From the NCBI GenBank assembly GCA_022601595.1, contig JAJACI010000013.1, positions 1 to 32,932 on the forward strand: a DNA stretch of 32,932 nucleotides, read 5' to 3'. Origin of the DNA: Chlamydiia bacterium. GTDB lineage: Bacteria > Chlamydiota > Chlamydiia > Chlamydiales > 2-12-FULL-49-11. Shown piece by piece: positions 1 to 6,963 of this stretch. The notes under the pieces were generated by a model, which saw only the letters and a program-made list of their open reading frames with translations, did no database searches and was not told where the DNA came from. The translations under genes and the position numbers were made by a program. The number at the start of each line of letters is the position of its first letter. The first letter of the stretch is position 1.

Positions 1-466
1 CAAATGGTATATCTGCTCCGAGCCTTTCATCTGTATCTGTGATTTGCTCAAACATTTTTTCAGAAGAGAATTCATTATCATGGAAAAATATTGTTAGATG
101 ATCTTCAAGATGGATAAGGGCTATAATATTGTTTTCAAGATCAATAAAAACGCCTCCTTCGGCGGATAGGGCCTCTCTGTTAGCAAGAAAGAGATGCTCA
201 AAAAGAAGATGGAAGTTTTTATCTGTTAATTCGGAGCTCTTAAAGTAGTAGCCATTTGGAAAGAGCTTAAAGAGCATAGAGAGGATTTTTTTAGATATTG
301 AGGAGGCATCTGCTTTTGAAATCTTTTCCGCAAAGGGAAAGCCTGATACATTTCTCCGTAATATGTACCTATTTAATGGATAGGAGGGATGCTTGCTATT
401 TACCCAAGGAGAAAATTTTTTCAATACCTCTTTGAAAGATAAGATGTTATTAGGCTGTGCCTGCAT
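1..466 (-). CDS. mcsB: Protein-arginine kinase McsB-like, 3' end outside window (partial)
   Basis: This gene runs off the left edge, so only the first 155 codons are visible. The ATG at 466 overlaps the end of mcsA by 17 bases, which implies translational coupling. The readable N-terminus contains RRNVSGFPF followed by an AEKIS segment. This resembles the start of the ATP:guanido phosphotransferase domain of McsB, where an R-N-x-x-x-x-P-F stretch is conserved; a later FIDLENNIIALIHLEDHL stretch also fits that fold. McsB phosphorylates protein arginines in Firmicutes, and chlamydiae carry a related arginine-kinase-like gene next to an mcsA homologue. The identity rests on the partial sequence plus the mcsA neighbour. 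The nucleotide-binding catalytic half is not visible, so activity cannot be judged. Confidence 0.8.
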   Translation of the reverse strand, partial: MQAQPNNILSFKEVLKKFSPWVNSKHPSYPLNRYILRRNVSGFPFAEKISKADASSISKKILSMLFKLFPNGYYFKSSELTDKNFHLLFEHLFLANREALSAEGGVFIDLENNIIALIHLEDHLTIFFHDNEFSSEKMFEQITDTDERLGADIPF

Positions 467-968
467 TAGGATTCTCCAGGTGTTTTTGAATTTGATCACG
501 AATATCTGCCGCTTCTTCAAAGTGCTCGGATAGAACAGCCTCATTAAGGGCTAAATGTAAGCTCTCTATATTTTTAGAAAACTCAGGGCGTGTGCGCATT
601 TTAGGGATATTACCAAAATGAAAACCATCTAGCTCAGAGCTATTTTTTATATTTTTTGGAAGGATATCTTGTGCGACCATCTCTTTTGAAAGGATGTCTT
701 TAAATGTTTCAGCACATTGCTCACAGCCTAAGGTTAAGGTAATGGTAAATTCATCACCCCTTAGCCCGCATACTGGACAGGTTTTTTCGCAGCTATTAAA
801 TACAGAGCTTTGATTCTCTTTACTTTCTGTTTCATTGTTCAGCTTATCCTTTAATAGAGGGCAGCTCTTACACATCTTATAGCTATTTGTCTCTCCATTT
901 TGCATCTCTTTATAAAAGACCTCGGCTTTTCTTTTGCATTTGCTACAGTCCATCGGTTTATCGCACAT
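450..968 (-). CDS. mcsA: McsA-like zinc-binding protein with UVR motif
   Basis: The 172-residue protein has paired cysteine motifs near the N-terminus (CSKC about residue 8, CKSC about 33) and a second set (CPVC about 64, CEQC about 82), expected to bind zinc. A C-terminal UvrB/UvrC-type helix pair contains LNEAVLSEHFEEAADIRDQI. This domain order is that of McsA, the activator and adaptor of the arginine kinase McsB in Firmicutes and chlamydiae. The start is supported by GGGAGG about 8 bases upstream of the ATG. The gene overlaps mcsB by 17 bases, and a sigma70-like promoter lies at 993-1020. Length and motifs are ordinary for the family. In chlamydiae the exact cellular role of the pair is less well defined than in Bacillus. 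Confidence 0.9.
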   Translation of the reverse strand: MCDKPMDCSKCKRKAEVFYKEMQNGETNSYKMCKSCPLLKDKLNNETESKENQSSVFNSCEKTCPVCGLRGDEFTITLTLGCEQCAETFKDILSKEMVAQDILPKNIKNSSELDGFHFGNIPKMRTRPEFSKNIESLHLALNEAVLSEHFEEAADIRDQIQKHLENPNAGTA

Positions 969-992
969 ATAAATACCTCCCTACATTTATTA

Positions 993-1020
993 ATGATAGT
1001 GAGACGAGAGTTTTTATCAA
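993..1020 (-). promoter_or_regulatory. Predicted promoter of mcsA-mcsB
   Basis: On the minus strand TTGATA (1020-1015) and TATCAT (998-993) are separated by 16 bases, close to the sigma70/sigma66 consensus. The mcsA start codon lies about 25 bases further downstream. Confidence 0.5.
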
Positions 1021-1060
1021 GTAATTAACTTTTTATTTGTAATTATATCTTTAATAATGA

Positions 1061-1089
1061 TTGTAAGGGTAAGTAGGTATTAATATAAT
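1061..1089 (+). promoter_or_regulatory. Predicted promoter of the exported paralogue pair
   Basis: TTGTAA (1061-1066) and a perfect TATAAT (1084-1089) are separated by exactly 17 bases. The expected transcript start (about 1096) leaves a very short leader before the ATG at 1105, so translation would start on an almost leaderless mRNA. It lies back to back with the mcsA promoter. Confidence 0.5.
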
Positions 1090-1104
1090 ATATGAGGCAT
1101 AGTT

Positions 1105-1530
1105 ATGGCATTTGGAAAATATAATAAAAGAAAAAAAATTACTTTGTATTCGCTCGGCTTAGGTTTCTTAGTCTTAGGAGCTACTATGTCACGGGGCATG
1201 GGGGCCAATCCAAAAGACTCATCAAAGTCGCTTTCACCAGCACAAAAATCAATGAAGCAAGCAGCGCAACATAGCAGTCATGCTCATACTAATAGTCCCG
1301 CAGTTGCAACTAAAAAAAATATGACGTATAGAGAGCATCAAAAAGCTGCACTTCATACACTTGGGCCAAAAAACAAAACTGTTTTTCATACCCTTTCTGA
1401 TGAGGACCAACAAAAAGTGGTAGAGACTCATAAGAATGGAGGCAGTGCACACAAAAAACTTACTGATGTTTTAAATGAAGATCAGGCAAAACATAAATCA
1501 AACATGAGAAAACAAAATTATTATGATTAA
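1105..1530 (+). CDS. Exported basic protein of unknown function, paralogue of the next gene
   Basis: I do not recognise a named family. The 141-residue product has a lysine-rich start (KYNKRKK), then a hydrophobic segment at about residues 12-28, which fits a signal peptide or single membrane anchor. A His/Ser/Ala-rich linker (about 40-70) follows. Residues 76-131 form a conserved block that aligns without gaps to residues 46-101 of the downstream gene: a basic R-x-x-Q start, H-x-L-x-P-K near the middle, then L(S/T)(D/E)(D/E)(D/E)xxxxVVE and a final Asn-Glu helix. The stop codon overlaps the start of the downstream gene by 8 bases, so the two are probably co-translated. It is likely an envelope-associated or secreted protein; that is inference. 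Confidence 0.75.
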   Translation: MAFGKYNKRKKITLYSLGLGFLVLGATMSRGMGANPKDSSKSLSPAQKSMKQAAQHSSHAHTNSPAVATKKNMTYREHQKAALHTLGPKNKTVFHTLSDEDQQKVVETHKNGGSAHKKLTDVLNEDQAKHKSNMRKQNYYD

Positions 1531-2152
1531 AACATACTTTTCTATTTTTGCTTTTGCAAGTATTACCCTATTTGGAACGCAGTCTAATGGCTTCTCTTCC
1601 AAGACAGAGCCTTCTAAAATGCATAAAATCCAGCAGAATCACCCCGATAGCTTGCCAAGAGACCAAAGGGTGTTGATGCACAAACTATCTCCTAAATATC
1701 AGAAGATTTATATTAGTATATTGACAGAAGATGAAAGGGATGAAGTGGTTGAGATGTATCGTCAAGGGGAAAATCCCTACAGAGTGATAGATGCTATTTT
1801 ACAAAACGAAAGAAAGAGTAAAAGCCGAAACTATACCAGTAAATCGCTAAGACCTAAAAGAATGTATAAAAATAAGACAGAATATATGTCTTATGAGCAA
1901 GATCCAGCTGATGATGAGGATGATTATCTTTATGATCAAAAAGAGGCTCCTGTCTGTGTAGAAAAAAAGAAGCCTTCAAAAAGAGAGCGTACAAGCTATA
2001 AGAAGATGTCAGGCGGGCATACAAACCCTTCTTTTGCAGCTAGATGTAAATCTTACTATAAAGAAGTGTGTAAAAGGAAAAAAGCGAGTAATAAAAAGAC
2101 AAGCACTTATAAAAAAAGGTGCTGTAAGAAAAGATGCAAGTGCTCTCATTAG
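1523..2152 (+). CDS. Exported Lys/Cys-rich protein, paralogue of the upstream gene
   Basis: The 209-residue protein starts with a probable signal peptide (hydrophobic residues about 4-18, possible cleavage near SNG at 21-23). Residues 46-101 repeat the 56-residue block of the upstream gene, including MHKLSPK and LTEDERDEVVEMY. A long basic region then ends in a tail with six cysteines among the last 36 residues (RCK, EVC, RCCKKRCKC) in a lysine/arginine background. An acidic patch (DPADDEDDY) lies in the middle. The composition recalls both histone-like DNA-binding tails and the cysteine-rich envelope proteins of chlamydiae, but no homology to either can be shown by eye. No good ribosome-binding site precedes the ATG, so coupling to the upstream gene is likely. 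The TAG stop sits 8 bases before a repeat element. Confidence 0.75.
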   Translation: MIKTYFSIFAFASITLFGTQSNGFSSKTEPSKMHKIQQNHPDSLPRDQRVLMHKLSPKYQKIYISILTEDERDEVVEMYRQGENPYRVIDAILQNERKSKSRNYTSKSLRPKRMYKNKTEYMSYEQDPADDEDDYLYDQKEAPVCVEKKKPSKRERTSYKKMSGGHTNPSFAARCKSYYKEVCKRKKASNKKTSTYKKRCCKKRCKCSH

Positions 2153-2160
2153 GGGATTCT

Positions 2161-2496
2161 CCTTAGGAGACTCTGAATAACTCATGCTGAATAATTAGTC
2201 CAGCTTGCTCATAAAGGAAACTCTGAAAAAACGGACAGTTTTATAATCTTCCAGATTTCTGATACATCCTATTTTTCGCGGCGCCCCATCCCTACAGGGA
2301 TGCCGCTTACTCCAAAATAGAATACCTTTCAAAAAATCTGAAGAAATTCTAAAAAGTGTAGTTTATCAGAGTCTCCTAAATGAGATTTTTCGCGGCGACC
2401 CAGCCCTACAGGGCTGAGCCTTACTCCAAAAACCAATTTATTCGAGCAATCTGAAAAAATTATTGAAACCAGCAGTTATTCAGAGTCTCCTTAGGA
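2161..2496. repeat. Outer palindromic MITE-like element, family 1, interrupted by a second copy
   Basis: The ends (2161-2182 and 2475-2496) form a near-perfect inverted repeat of about 22 bp with the core GGAGACTCTGAATAACT. A second element of the same family occupies 2214-2379, so the right half, including its own copy of the internal core (2385-2431), is displaced. No coding capacity was seen. This stretch is the whole gap between the Lys/Cys-rich gene and the protease gene; it reaches the protease stop codon (TTA at 2491-2493 on the plus strand). Confidence 0.8.
2214..2379. repeat. Inner palindromic MITE-like element, family 1
   Basis: This element of about 166 bp is bounded by AGGAAACTCTGAAAAAAC on the left and GTTTATCAGAGTCTCCTAA on the right, an imperfect inverted repeat of about 19 bp. 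The internal core (about 2272-2326) begins TTTTTCGCGGCG, contains a small hairpin (CATCCCT-AC-AGGGATG) and ends CTTACTCCAAAA. It shares ends and core with the outer element, so it probably inserted into an older copy. Confidence 0.75.
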
Positions 2497-3381
2497 CATA
2501 TTCTGTAGAAATGGATAGGTAAAGAAGATAAAGTGGATGATGTTTACGCTAAAATGCGTGATGATAGCACTTTCTATGGATTCTGAGAAATGGTATATGG
2601 TTCCGTATAGTATAGAGGCTATAACGACCCCTAAAATATAGTAAATATTGGGAACGAAGAAAAAATGTATAAAGCCAAAAAGTAGAGAAATAGAAAGGAT
2701 TCCCAGCACCGGTGCAGCTCTATTCGATAGCCCTTTAACCACTTCATTTTGTAAAAACCCTCTGAAAAAAGCCTCTTCAGGAATGACTACAAAAAAGAAA
2801 TTGATAACGATAAAATAAAGGGTCTGAGCCGGCAGCTTTATATCAATGTTTACAAGGTGAACCCCTTTTGCAAATAGAAACAAGACAAGAGCTGAAAAGG
2901 CTGCCCATGGAATAGTGATATAAAGCATATGCTTCCACTTTTCCCTTTCTTGTATCAAAGGGATGTATAGACCAAGCAGTAGTATTCCAAGACTTGCTTT
3001 ATCAAAATTCAAATACATGTTCAAAGGTATTTTCGAATCGCCAAAGGTTACTGCCTTGAGTAAGAGTAGATTATTAAATCCTTTGACCATATGAACCATC
3101 ATCCCTGCGCCCACTACAGCTATAATCATTGATGCAAAAAAATGGAGAAATCTTTTTGGATGAAGTTTTAAGGAGAGAAGCGAGAGGGTAATAACACATA
3201 CTGGTAATAGTGATACCGTGGTCGTTACTCCTGCTGCAAAAGCGCAGCCATAAGAGATCAAGTAAATAGGGGCAAAAATGTAATATTTAGGCAAGATCCA
3301 ACAGCTAATTATTGCTGCAATCAAGAGTAGATAGGCAAAAGAGGCTAGTGGATTGCTTAGTAATATGGTTATAGTGCTCAT
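2491..3381 (-). CDS. CPBP-family (CAAX-like) intramembrane metalloprotease
   Basis: The 296-residue protein is very hydrophobic, with about eight predicted membrane segments. It carries the three conserved motifs of the CPBP/Abi glutamic protease family. Motif 1 is EEAFFRGFLQ (about 201-210), with the EE and downstream R. Motif 2 is FGFIH (about 235-239), with the catalytic-site histidine. Motif 3 is THFSVNIIH near the C-terminus, with the H-x-x-x-N pattern. Family members cleave or process membrane or prenylated proteins, or give self-immunity to bacteriocins; the substrate here is unknown. The start is supported by AGGATAA upstream of the ATG. The stop codon lies in the terminal repeat of the adjacent palindromic element. 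Confidence 0.85.
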   Translation of the reverse strand: MSTITILLSNPLASFAYLLLIAAIISCWILPKYYIFAPIYLISYGCAFAAGVTTTVSLLPVCVITLSLLSLKLHPKRFLHFFASMIIAVVGAGMMVHMVKGFNNLLLLKAVTFGDSKIPLNMYLNFDKASLGILLLGLYIPLIQEREKWKHMLYITIPWAAFSALVLFLFAKGVHLVNIDIKLPAQTLYFIVINFFFVVIPEEAFFRGFLQNEVVKGLSNRAAPVLGILSISLLFGFIHFFFVPNIYYILGVVIASILYGTIYHFSESIESAIITHFSVNIIHFIFFTYPFLQNMS

Positions 3382-3415
3382 AATTTATCCTATACAGGGA
3401 TCTTGGAATTTCTCA

Positions 3416-3536
3416 AAGCTTATAATCGGTTCTGGATTTTATTCTGCTGCATTCTTATAGATACAGCGTGCTCTAAAATCGGATTATTTCAAAACATCTG
3501 AAGAAATTCTAAAAGATGTAGTTTTACTAGAGATTT
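3416..3536. repeat. Degenerate family 1 repeat copy
   Basis: The right part (about 3473-3536) matches the right part of the inner element at 2214-2379: CTCTAAAAT, a TTTCAAAACATCTG stretch, then GAAGAAATTCTAAAA and GTAGTTTTA in the same order and spacing. The left part (TTATAATC and onwards) is only weakly similar and the CG-rich core is lost. It ends at the stop codon of the GT10-like gene (3527-3529). Confidence 0.6.
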
Positions 3537-4567
3537 TTTTCTATTACCTGTATCACTGCATTATTAAGATATTCTTTTTTAAAAAATTTTGACGCATCGG
3601 ATGCTGCAAACTTCTCAATAGCATGAATATAACCTAACCAAGTCTCTTCATCCATGTTATTTATGAAATCATGAATCTCAGAAACACTATTAAACTGATT
3701 GGCGTCTATAAAAGTCTCTTGTGGAATAAAGTCTGTTATTTTTGTACACCCCTTATAAATAGGTACACATCTGCTTTGAAAGCAGTCCAGAATTTTTTCT
3801 GTAATATAGTAGTCATCACAGACATTGTTTTCATAACAATAGCAAAATTTATGATTTCTTTGGACTAATCCTTTATCATTACAATGACCTCTATGAATTT
3901 TGATGTTTAGATCATCCCACCCTCGACCTCCATGGAAAGTTAGTGATTGAGGATGATGTTTATCGTAAAACTCTGCAATTACTCGTCTTTCAGAGTAGAG
4001 TTCACCTTTCCAATGTAAACACCAAGTTAGATATGCATTGATTAAACAGACAAGCTTTCGCTCTTTAAAAGGGATGAATTCTGGATGGATTCCTTTAAAG
4101 GTAGAGTAAAAACTTTTATGGATATTTTTATTATTTGCAAGCTCATGTTTCCAGACAAAAATATCTCTGTATTGTTCATAGTCCTTGATGGTAGCTAGTT
4201 GAGGCTGAATCATTAATGGTTCAACCATAACATAAATAGCTTTTTTTTTGTCCTTAGGGCTTAAGAGGCTATCTGTTATTGTTACAAGCACATCATAGGC
4301 ATCTAAACAGCCCGGCTGTTCATAATCAAGAACAACATCATATTTTCCTAGATGGAGTTCATGTTTTATACCACAATTTTTATATGACTTGGTTTCTAAA
4401 TATATATAATGAGCAGTATGGCCTCTATCTTGAAGTTGTTCGACTAAACTATGACTATGGTGGTAGCACTGAGATGCTGGATATGGCATAGGCGCTAAAA
4501 CCCCTACATTAATGGAATACACATGAGTAGAAATGATTAGTAAGAAAACAAAAAACGTATTTTTCAT
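3527..4567 (-). CDS. Exported GT10 fucosyltransferase-like glycosyltransferase
   Basis: Starting at the ATG at 4567 (AAGGG about 6 bases upstream) gives 346 residues and a clean N-terminal signal sequence: MKN, a hydrophobic run to residue 16, and a possible cleavage after VYS. An in-frame upstream start at 4597 would disrupt this. Residues about 240-275 carry the GT10 signature: F-x-x-x-YENN, then DDYYITEKILDCF and VPIYKG. This matches the donor-binding segment of alpha-1,3/4-fucosyltransferases, which use GDP-fucose. Residues 18-50 (VGVLAPMPYPASQ) look like a nucleotide-sugar enzyme N-terminal lobe. The acceptor is unknown. It is divergent from the rml operon. A signal peptide on a nucleotide-sugar-dependent enzyme is unusual in a bacterium. 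The TAG stop lies at the edge of a degenerate repeat. Confidence 0.75.
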   Translation of the reverse strand: MKNTFFVFLLIISTHVYSINVGVLAPMPYPASQCYHHSHSLVEQLQDRGHTAHYIYLETKSYKNCGIKHELHLGKYDVVLDYEQPGCLDAYDVLVTITDSLLSPKDKKKAIYVMVEPLMIQPQLATIKDYEQYRDIFVWKHELANNKNIHKSFYSTFKGIHPEFIPFKERKLVCLINAYLTWCLHWKGELYSERRVIAEFYDKHHPQSLTFHGGRGWDDLNIKIHRGHCNDKGLVQRNHKFCYCYENNVCDDYYITEKILDCFQSRCVPIYKGCTKITDFIPQETFIDANQFNSVSEIHDFINNMDEETWLGYIHAIEKFAASDASKFFKKEYLNNAVIQVIEKNL

Positions 4568-4662
4568 AGAGACCCTTTTTAGTCCCAAATTATACACTCA
4601 CCATTTTTAAAAATATATAAAAAAGATTGGCAATATTCCCCGGTTATGTAGGGTAAGAGTTT

Positions 4663-5145
4663 ATGGAAGAACCGTTTTTAGATAAAATTAAGCTTTTTGA
4701 GGATGAAAGAGGGTATTTTCATCAGGTGATGCAAGATTCTTTGATGGAAATTGCGCAGATAAATCATTCATTCTCAGTCAAAGGGGTGTTAAGGGGTATG
4801 CATTTTCAAAAAGGGCAGGCAAAGTATGTCTATTGCCCTATTGGAGAGGTGTTTGATGTGGTGGTAGATATGCGCAAGGATTCGCCCACCTATATGCAAT
4901 GGAAAGGGTATACTCTTTCAGGAAAAAATAAGAATAAGTTGTATGTTCCTGAGGGGTTTGCGCATGGGTTTTATGTGGTTTCAGATACGGCACATGTTGT
5001 TTATGCGGTTTCTGAGCGATATAATCCTAAACAAGAAGGGAATTTTGATCCTTTTGATAAGGACATTAAGATAGATTGGCCCGAAAAGACAGTAATTCAA
5101 TCATTTAAGGATAAGAAGGCACCTTCATTTAAAGAGGTGATATAA
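4663..5145 (+). CDS. rmlC: dTDP-4-dehydrorhamnose 3,5-epimerase
   Basis: The 160-residue cupin protein carries the RmlC hallmarks: DERGYF near the start, VLRGMHFQKG with the catalytic histidine (about residues 42-51), a VVDMRKDSPTY strand, and PEGFAHGFYV followed by a tyrosine-containing VYAVSERY segment. RmlC epimerises C3 and C5 of dTDP-4-keto-6-deoxyglucose on the way to dTDP-L-rhamnose. It is about 20 residues shorter than typical RmlC, mainly at the ends. GGGTAAG precedes the ATG. The stop overlaps the first base of rmlD, so the genes form one transcript. It is divergent from the GT10-like gene. Confidence 0.9.
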   Translation: MEEPFLDKIKLFEDERGYFHQVMQDSLMEIAQINHSFSVKGVLRGMHFQKGQAKYVYCPIGEVFDVVVDMRKDSPTYMQWKGYTLSGKNKNKLYVPEGFAHGFYVVSDTAHVVYAVSERYNPKQEGNFDPFDKDIKIDWPEKTVIQSFKDKKAPSFKEVI

Positions 5146-6005
5146 TGCTTGTCTGGATAGTTGGTAAAGATGGTCTTTTAGGCAGTAGCATGATGGGAAC
5201 AATGAAAGTTGCGCATATTGGATCTTCTCGCAATCAGGTCGATGTTTTAAATCCATCTATGATAGAGGCCTTTTATCTAAAGCATAAACCGACGCACATT
5301 GTAAATTGCACGGCGATTGTAGAGGTAGACAAGGCCGAAGGCGAGCTTTCTCAACAGGCAGAAGAGGTAAATATTCACGGCATAGAAAATCTTGCGCTGC
5401 TTGCACATAAATATCACCTTAAGCTTTTGCATATTAGTACCGATTATGTATTTGATGGGACCAAAAAAGAGGCTCATACGGAAGAGGATAGGGTGAATCC
5501 TGTGAATAAATATGGCCTTACCAAGTTTTTGGGCGAGCAAAACCTGCTTGAGATTTTACCCACTGCTGTAATTATTCGAACGGCAAGTGTCTTTGGCCCT
5601 GCTAAATATGGCCTGATTGATTCTTTGGTAGATCTGCTTCAAGGTAAAGAGGAGTGCTGCTTTGTGACCGATCAAATTAGCACTCCCACTTATGTAGATG
5701 ATATAGTTGCTGCAACTTGTTCCCTTTTAGATGCACAAGGGATCTATCACTTTGTAAATAAAGGCTTTTGTTCCCGCTATGAGCTGCTATGTTTTGTCAA
5801 AGATTTGATGGTCAAGTATCAGGTGCCTCTAAAATGTATCAAAATAGGGAAAAGCACACAGGAAAATTTTCCAAGGCCAGCTATACGACCTGTTCGTAGT
5901 GTGTTATCTACGAAAAAAATAGAGCCTCTTTTGGGATTTTCTATTCGATCTTGGCAGGATGCGGTGGAAAATTTCTTTGTTGGTAAATGGGGGAAAGGTG
6001 ACTAA
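5145..6005 (+). CDS. rmlD: dTDP-4-dehydrorhamnose reductase
   Basis: The 286-residue short-chain-dehydrogenase-type protein has the N-terminal nucleotide-binding loop (GKDGLLG, residues 7-13). It also has the HISTDYVFDG strand and the catalytic Y-x-x-x-K (YGLTKFLGE), followed by IIRTASVFGP, all typical of RmlD. It reduces dTDP-4-keto-L-rhamnose to dTDP-L-rhamnose with NAD(P)H. It starts on the last base of rmlC and its end overlaps the rmlB start. No rmlA (glucose-1-phosphate thymidylyltransferase) is present in the window, so the first step must be encoded elsewhere. Confidence 0.9.
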   Translation: MLVWIVGKDGLLGSSMMGTMKVAHIGSSRNQVDVLNPSMIEAFYLKHKPTHIVNCTAIVEVDKAEGELSQQAEEVNIHGIENLALLAHKYHLKLLHISTDYVFDGTKKEAHTEEDRVNPVNKYGLTKFLGEQNLLEILPTAVIIRTASVFGPAKYGLIDSLVDLLQGKEECCFVTDQISTPTYVDDIVAATCSLLDAQGIYHFVNKGFCSRYELLCFVKDLMVKYQVPLKCIKIGKSTQENFPRPAIRPVRSVLSTKKIEPLLGFSIRSWQDAVENFFVGKWGKGD

Positions 6006-6963
6006 AGAGACTATTTTAGTTACTGGCGGATTTGGTTTTATGGGGTCTGATTTTATCCGATTATTATTAGAAACAACAGATTGTTATGTCGTAAACCTTG
6101 ATGCCTTAACCTATGCGGCTAATAAAGATAATTTGATAAAACATCCAAGGCTTAGTTCGTATGTGATTGATATATGCGACAAAGGGTTTGTGGAAAAGTT
6201 GTTCATAAAGCATAAATTCACTCGTGTAGTGCACTTTGCAGCAGAAACCCATGTGGATAGAAGCATTGGAAATCCCGAGCCATTTTTGCACTCAAATGTC
6301 ACGGGCACGGTGATTTTGCTCGAGATGATTCGAAAATATCCAGACACTCATTTCCATTTTATCTCTACCGATGAAGTATATGGTGATTTGAAATGTAAAG
6401 GGGGAGATTTTAAGCTTGATTCTCCTTTTCAACCCAGCTCTCCGTATGCCGCTTCTAAAGCATCAGCCGACTTATACTGCCAGGCGTATAGAAGAACGTA
6501 TAAGCTAAAGATTACCATCTCACGCTCGGGCAATAATTTTGGCCCCTACCAAAATAAGGAGAAACTGATTCCTACCATGATTCATAAGGCGATCAAAGGG
6601 GAGCCTCTTCCTGTATATGGTGACGGACTAAATATGCGTGATTGGATTTATGTGAGAGATCATTCTAAAACAATATGGAAGATCTTGGAAAAGAGAGATT
6701 TTGGACAGATATATCATGTAGGATCTGGTCAGGAAAAGACCAATATTGAAGTTTGTAATCAAATTTGCAAAGAAGTGTCCACTCAGATGGGCAAAGAAAC
6801 CAAAAGTGAAATCGCCTTTGTCGAAGATAGGATGGGGCATGATTTTCGCTATAGCTTGGATGTTTCTAAGACAAAAATAGACCTGGGCTTTACCTATCAA
6901 GTGGAATTTAATGACGGGATCGCATATATTGTAGAGCATATTCTTAAGGAACATTTCTCATGA
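5998..6963 (+). CDS. rmlB: dTDP-glucose 4,6-dehydratase
   Basis: I prefer the GTG start at 5998. It follows a strong GGGGGAAAG ribosome-binding site and places TILVTGGFGFMG directly at the N-terminus, as in RmlB. The longer frame from 5959 would add 13 residues overlapping rmlD. The 321-residue product has the NAD-binding GGFGFMG, HFISTDEVYGD, the catalytic YAASK motif, and NNFGPYQNKEKLIP. All are diagnostic of the extended-SDR dehydratase that makes dTDP-4-keto-6-deoxyglucose. It overlaps rmlD by 8 bases and kdsB by 4 bases. Gene order C-D-B is not the common B-D-A-C order. Confidence 0.9.
   Translation: MTKETILVTGGFGFMGSDFIRLLLETTDCYVVNLDALTYAANKDNLIKHPRLSSYVIDICDKGFVEKLFIKHKFTRVVHFAAETHVDRSIGNPEPFLHSNVTGTVILLEMIRKYPDTHFHFISTDEVYGDLKCKGGDFKLDSPFQPSSPYAASKASADLYCQAYRRTYKLKITISRSGNNFGPYQNKEKLIPTMIHKAIKGEPLPVYGDGLNMRDWIYVRDHSKTIWKILEKRDFGQIYHVGSGQEKTNIEVCNQICKEVSTQMGKETKSEIAFVEDRMGHDFRYSLDVSKTKIDLGFTYQVEFNDGIAYIVEHILKEHFS

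Noticed and set aside
2161-2496. CRISPR array suggested by repeated palindromic units
   Set aside because: There are only nested inverted repeats with shared cores, no regularly spaced direct repeats with unique spacers, and no cas genes.
6628-6954. Minus-strand open frame of 108 codons inside rmlB
   Set aside because: The rmlB frame has all catalytic motifs; the opposite frame shows no independent support.
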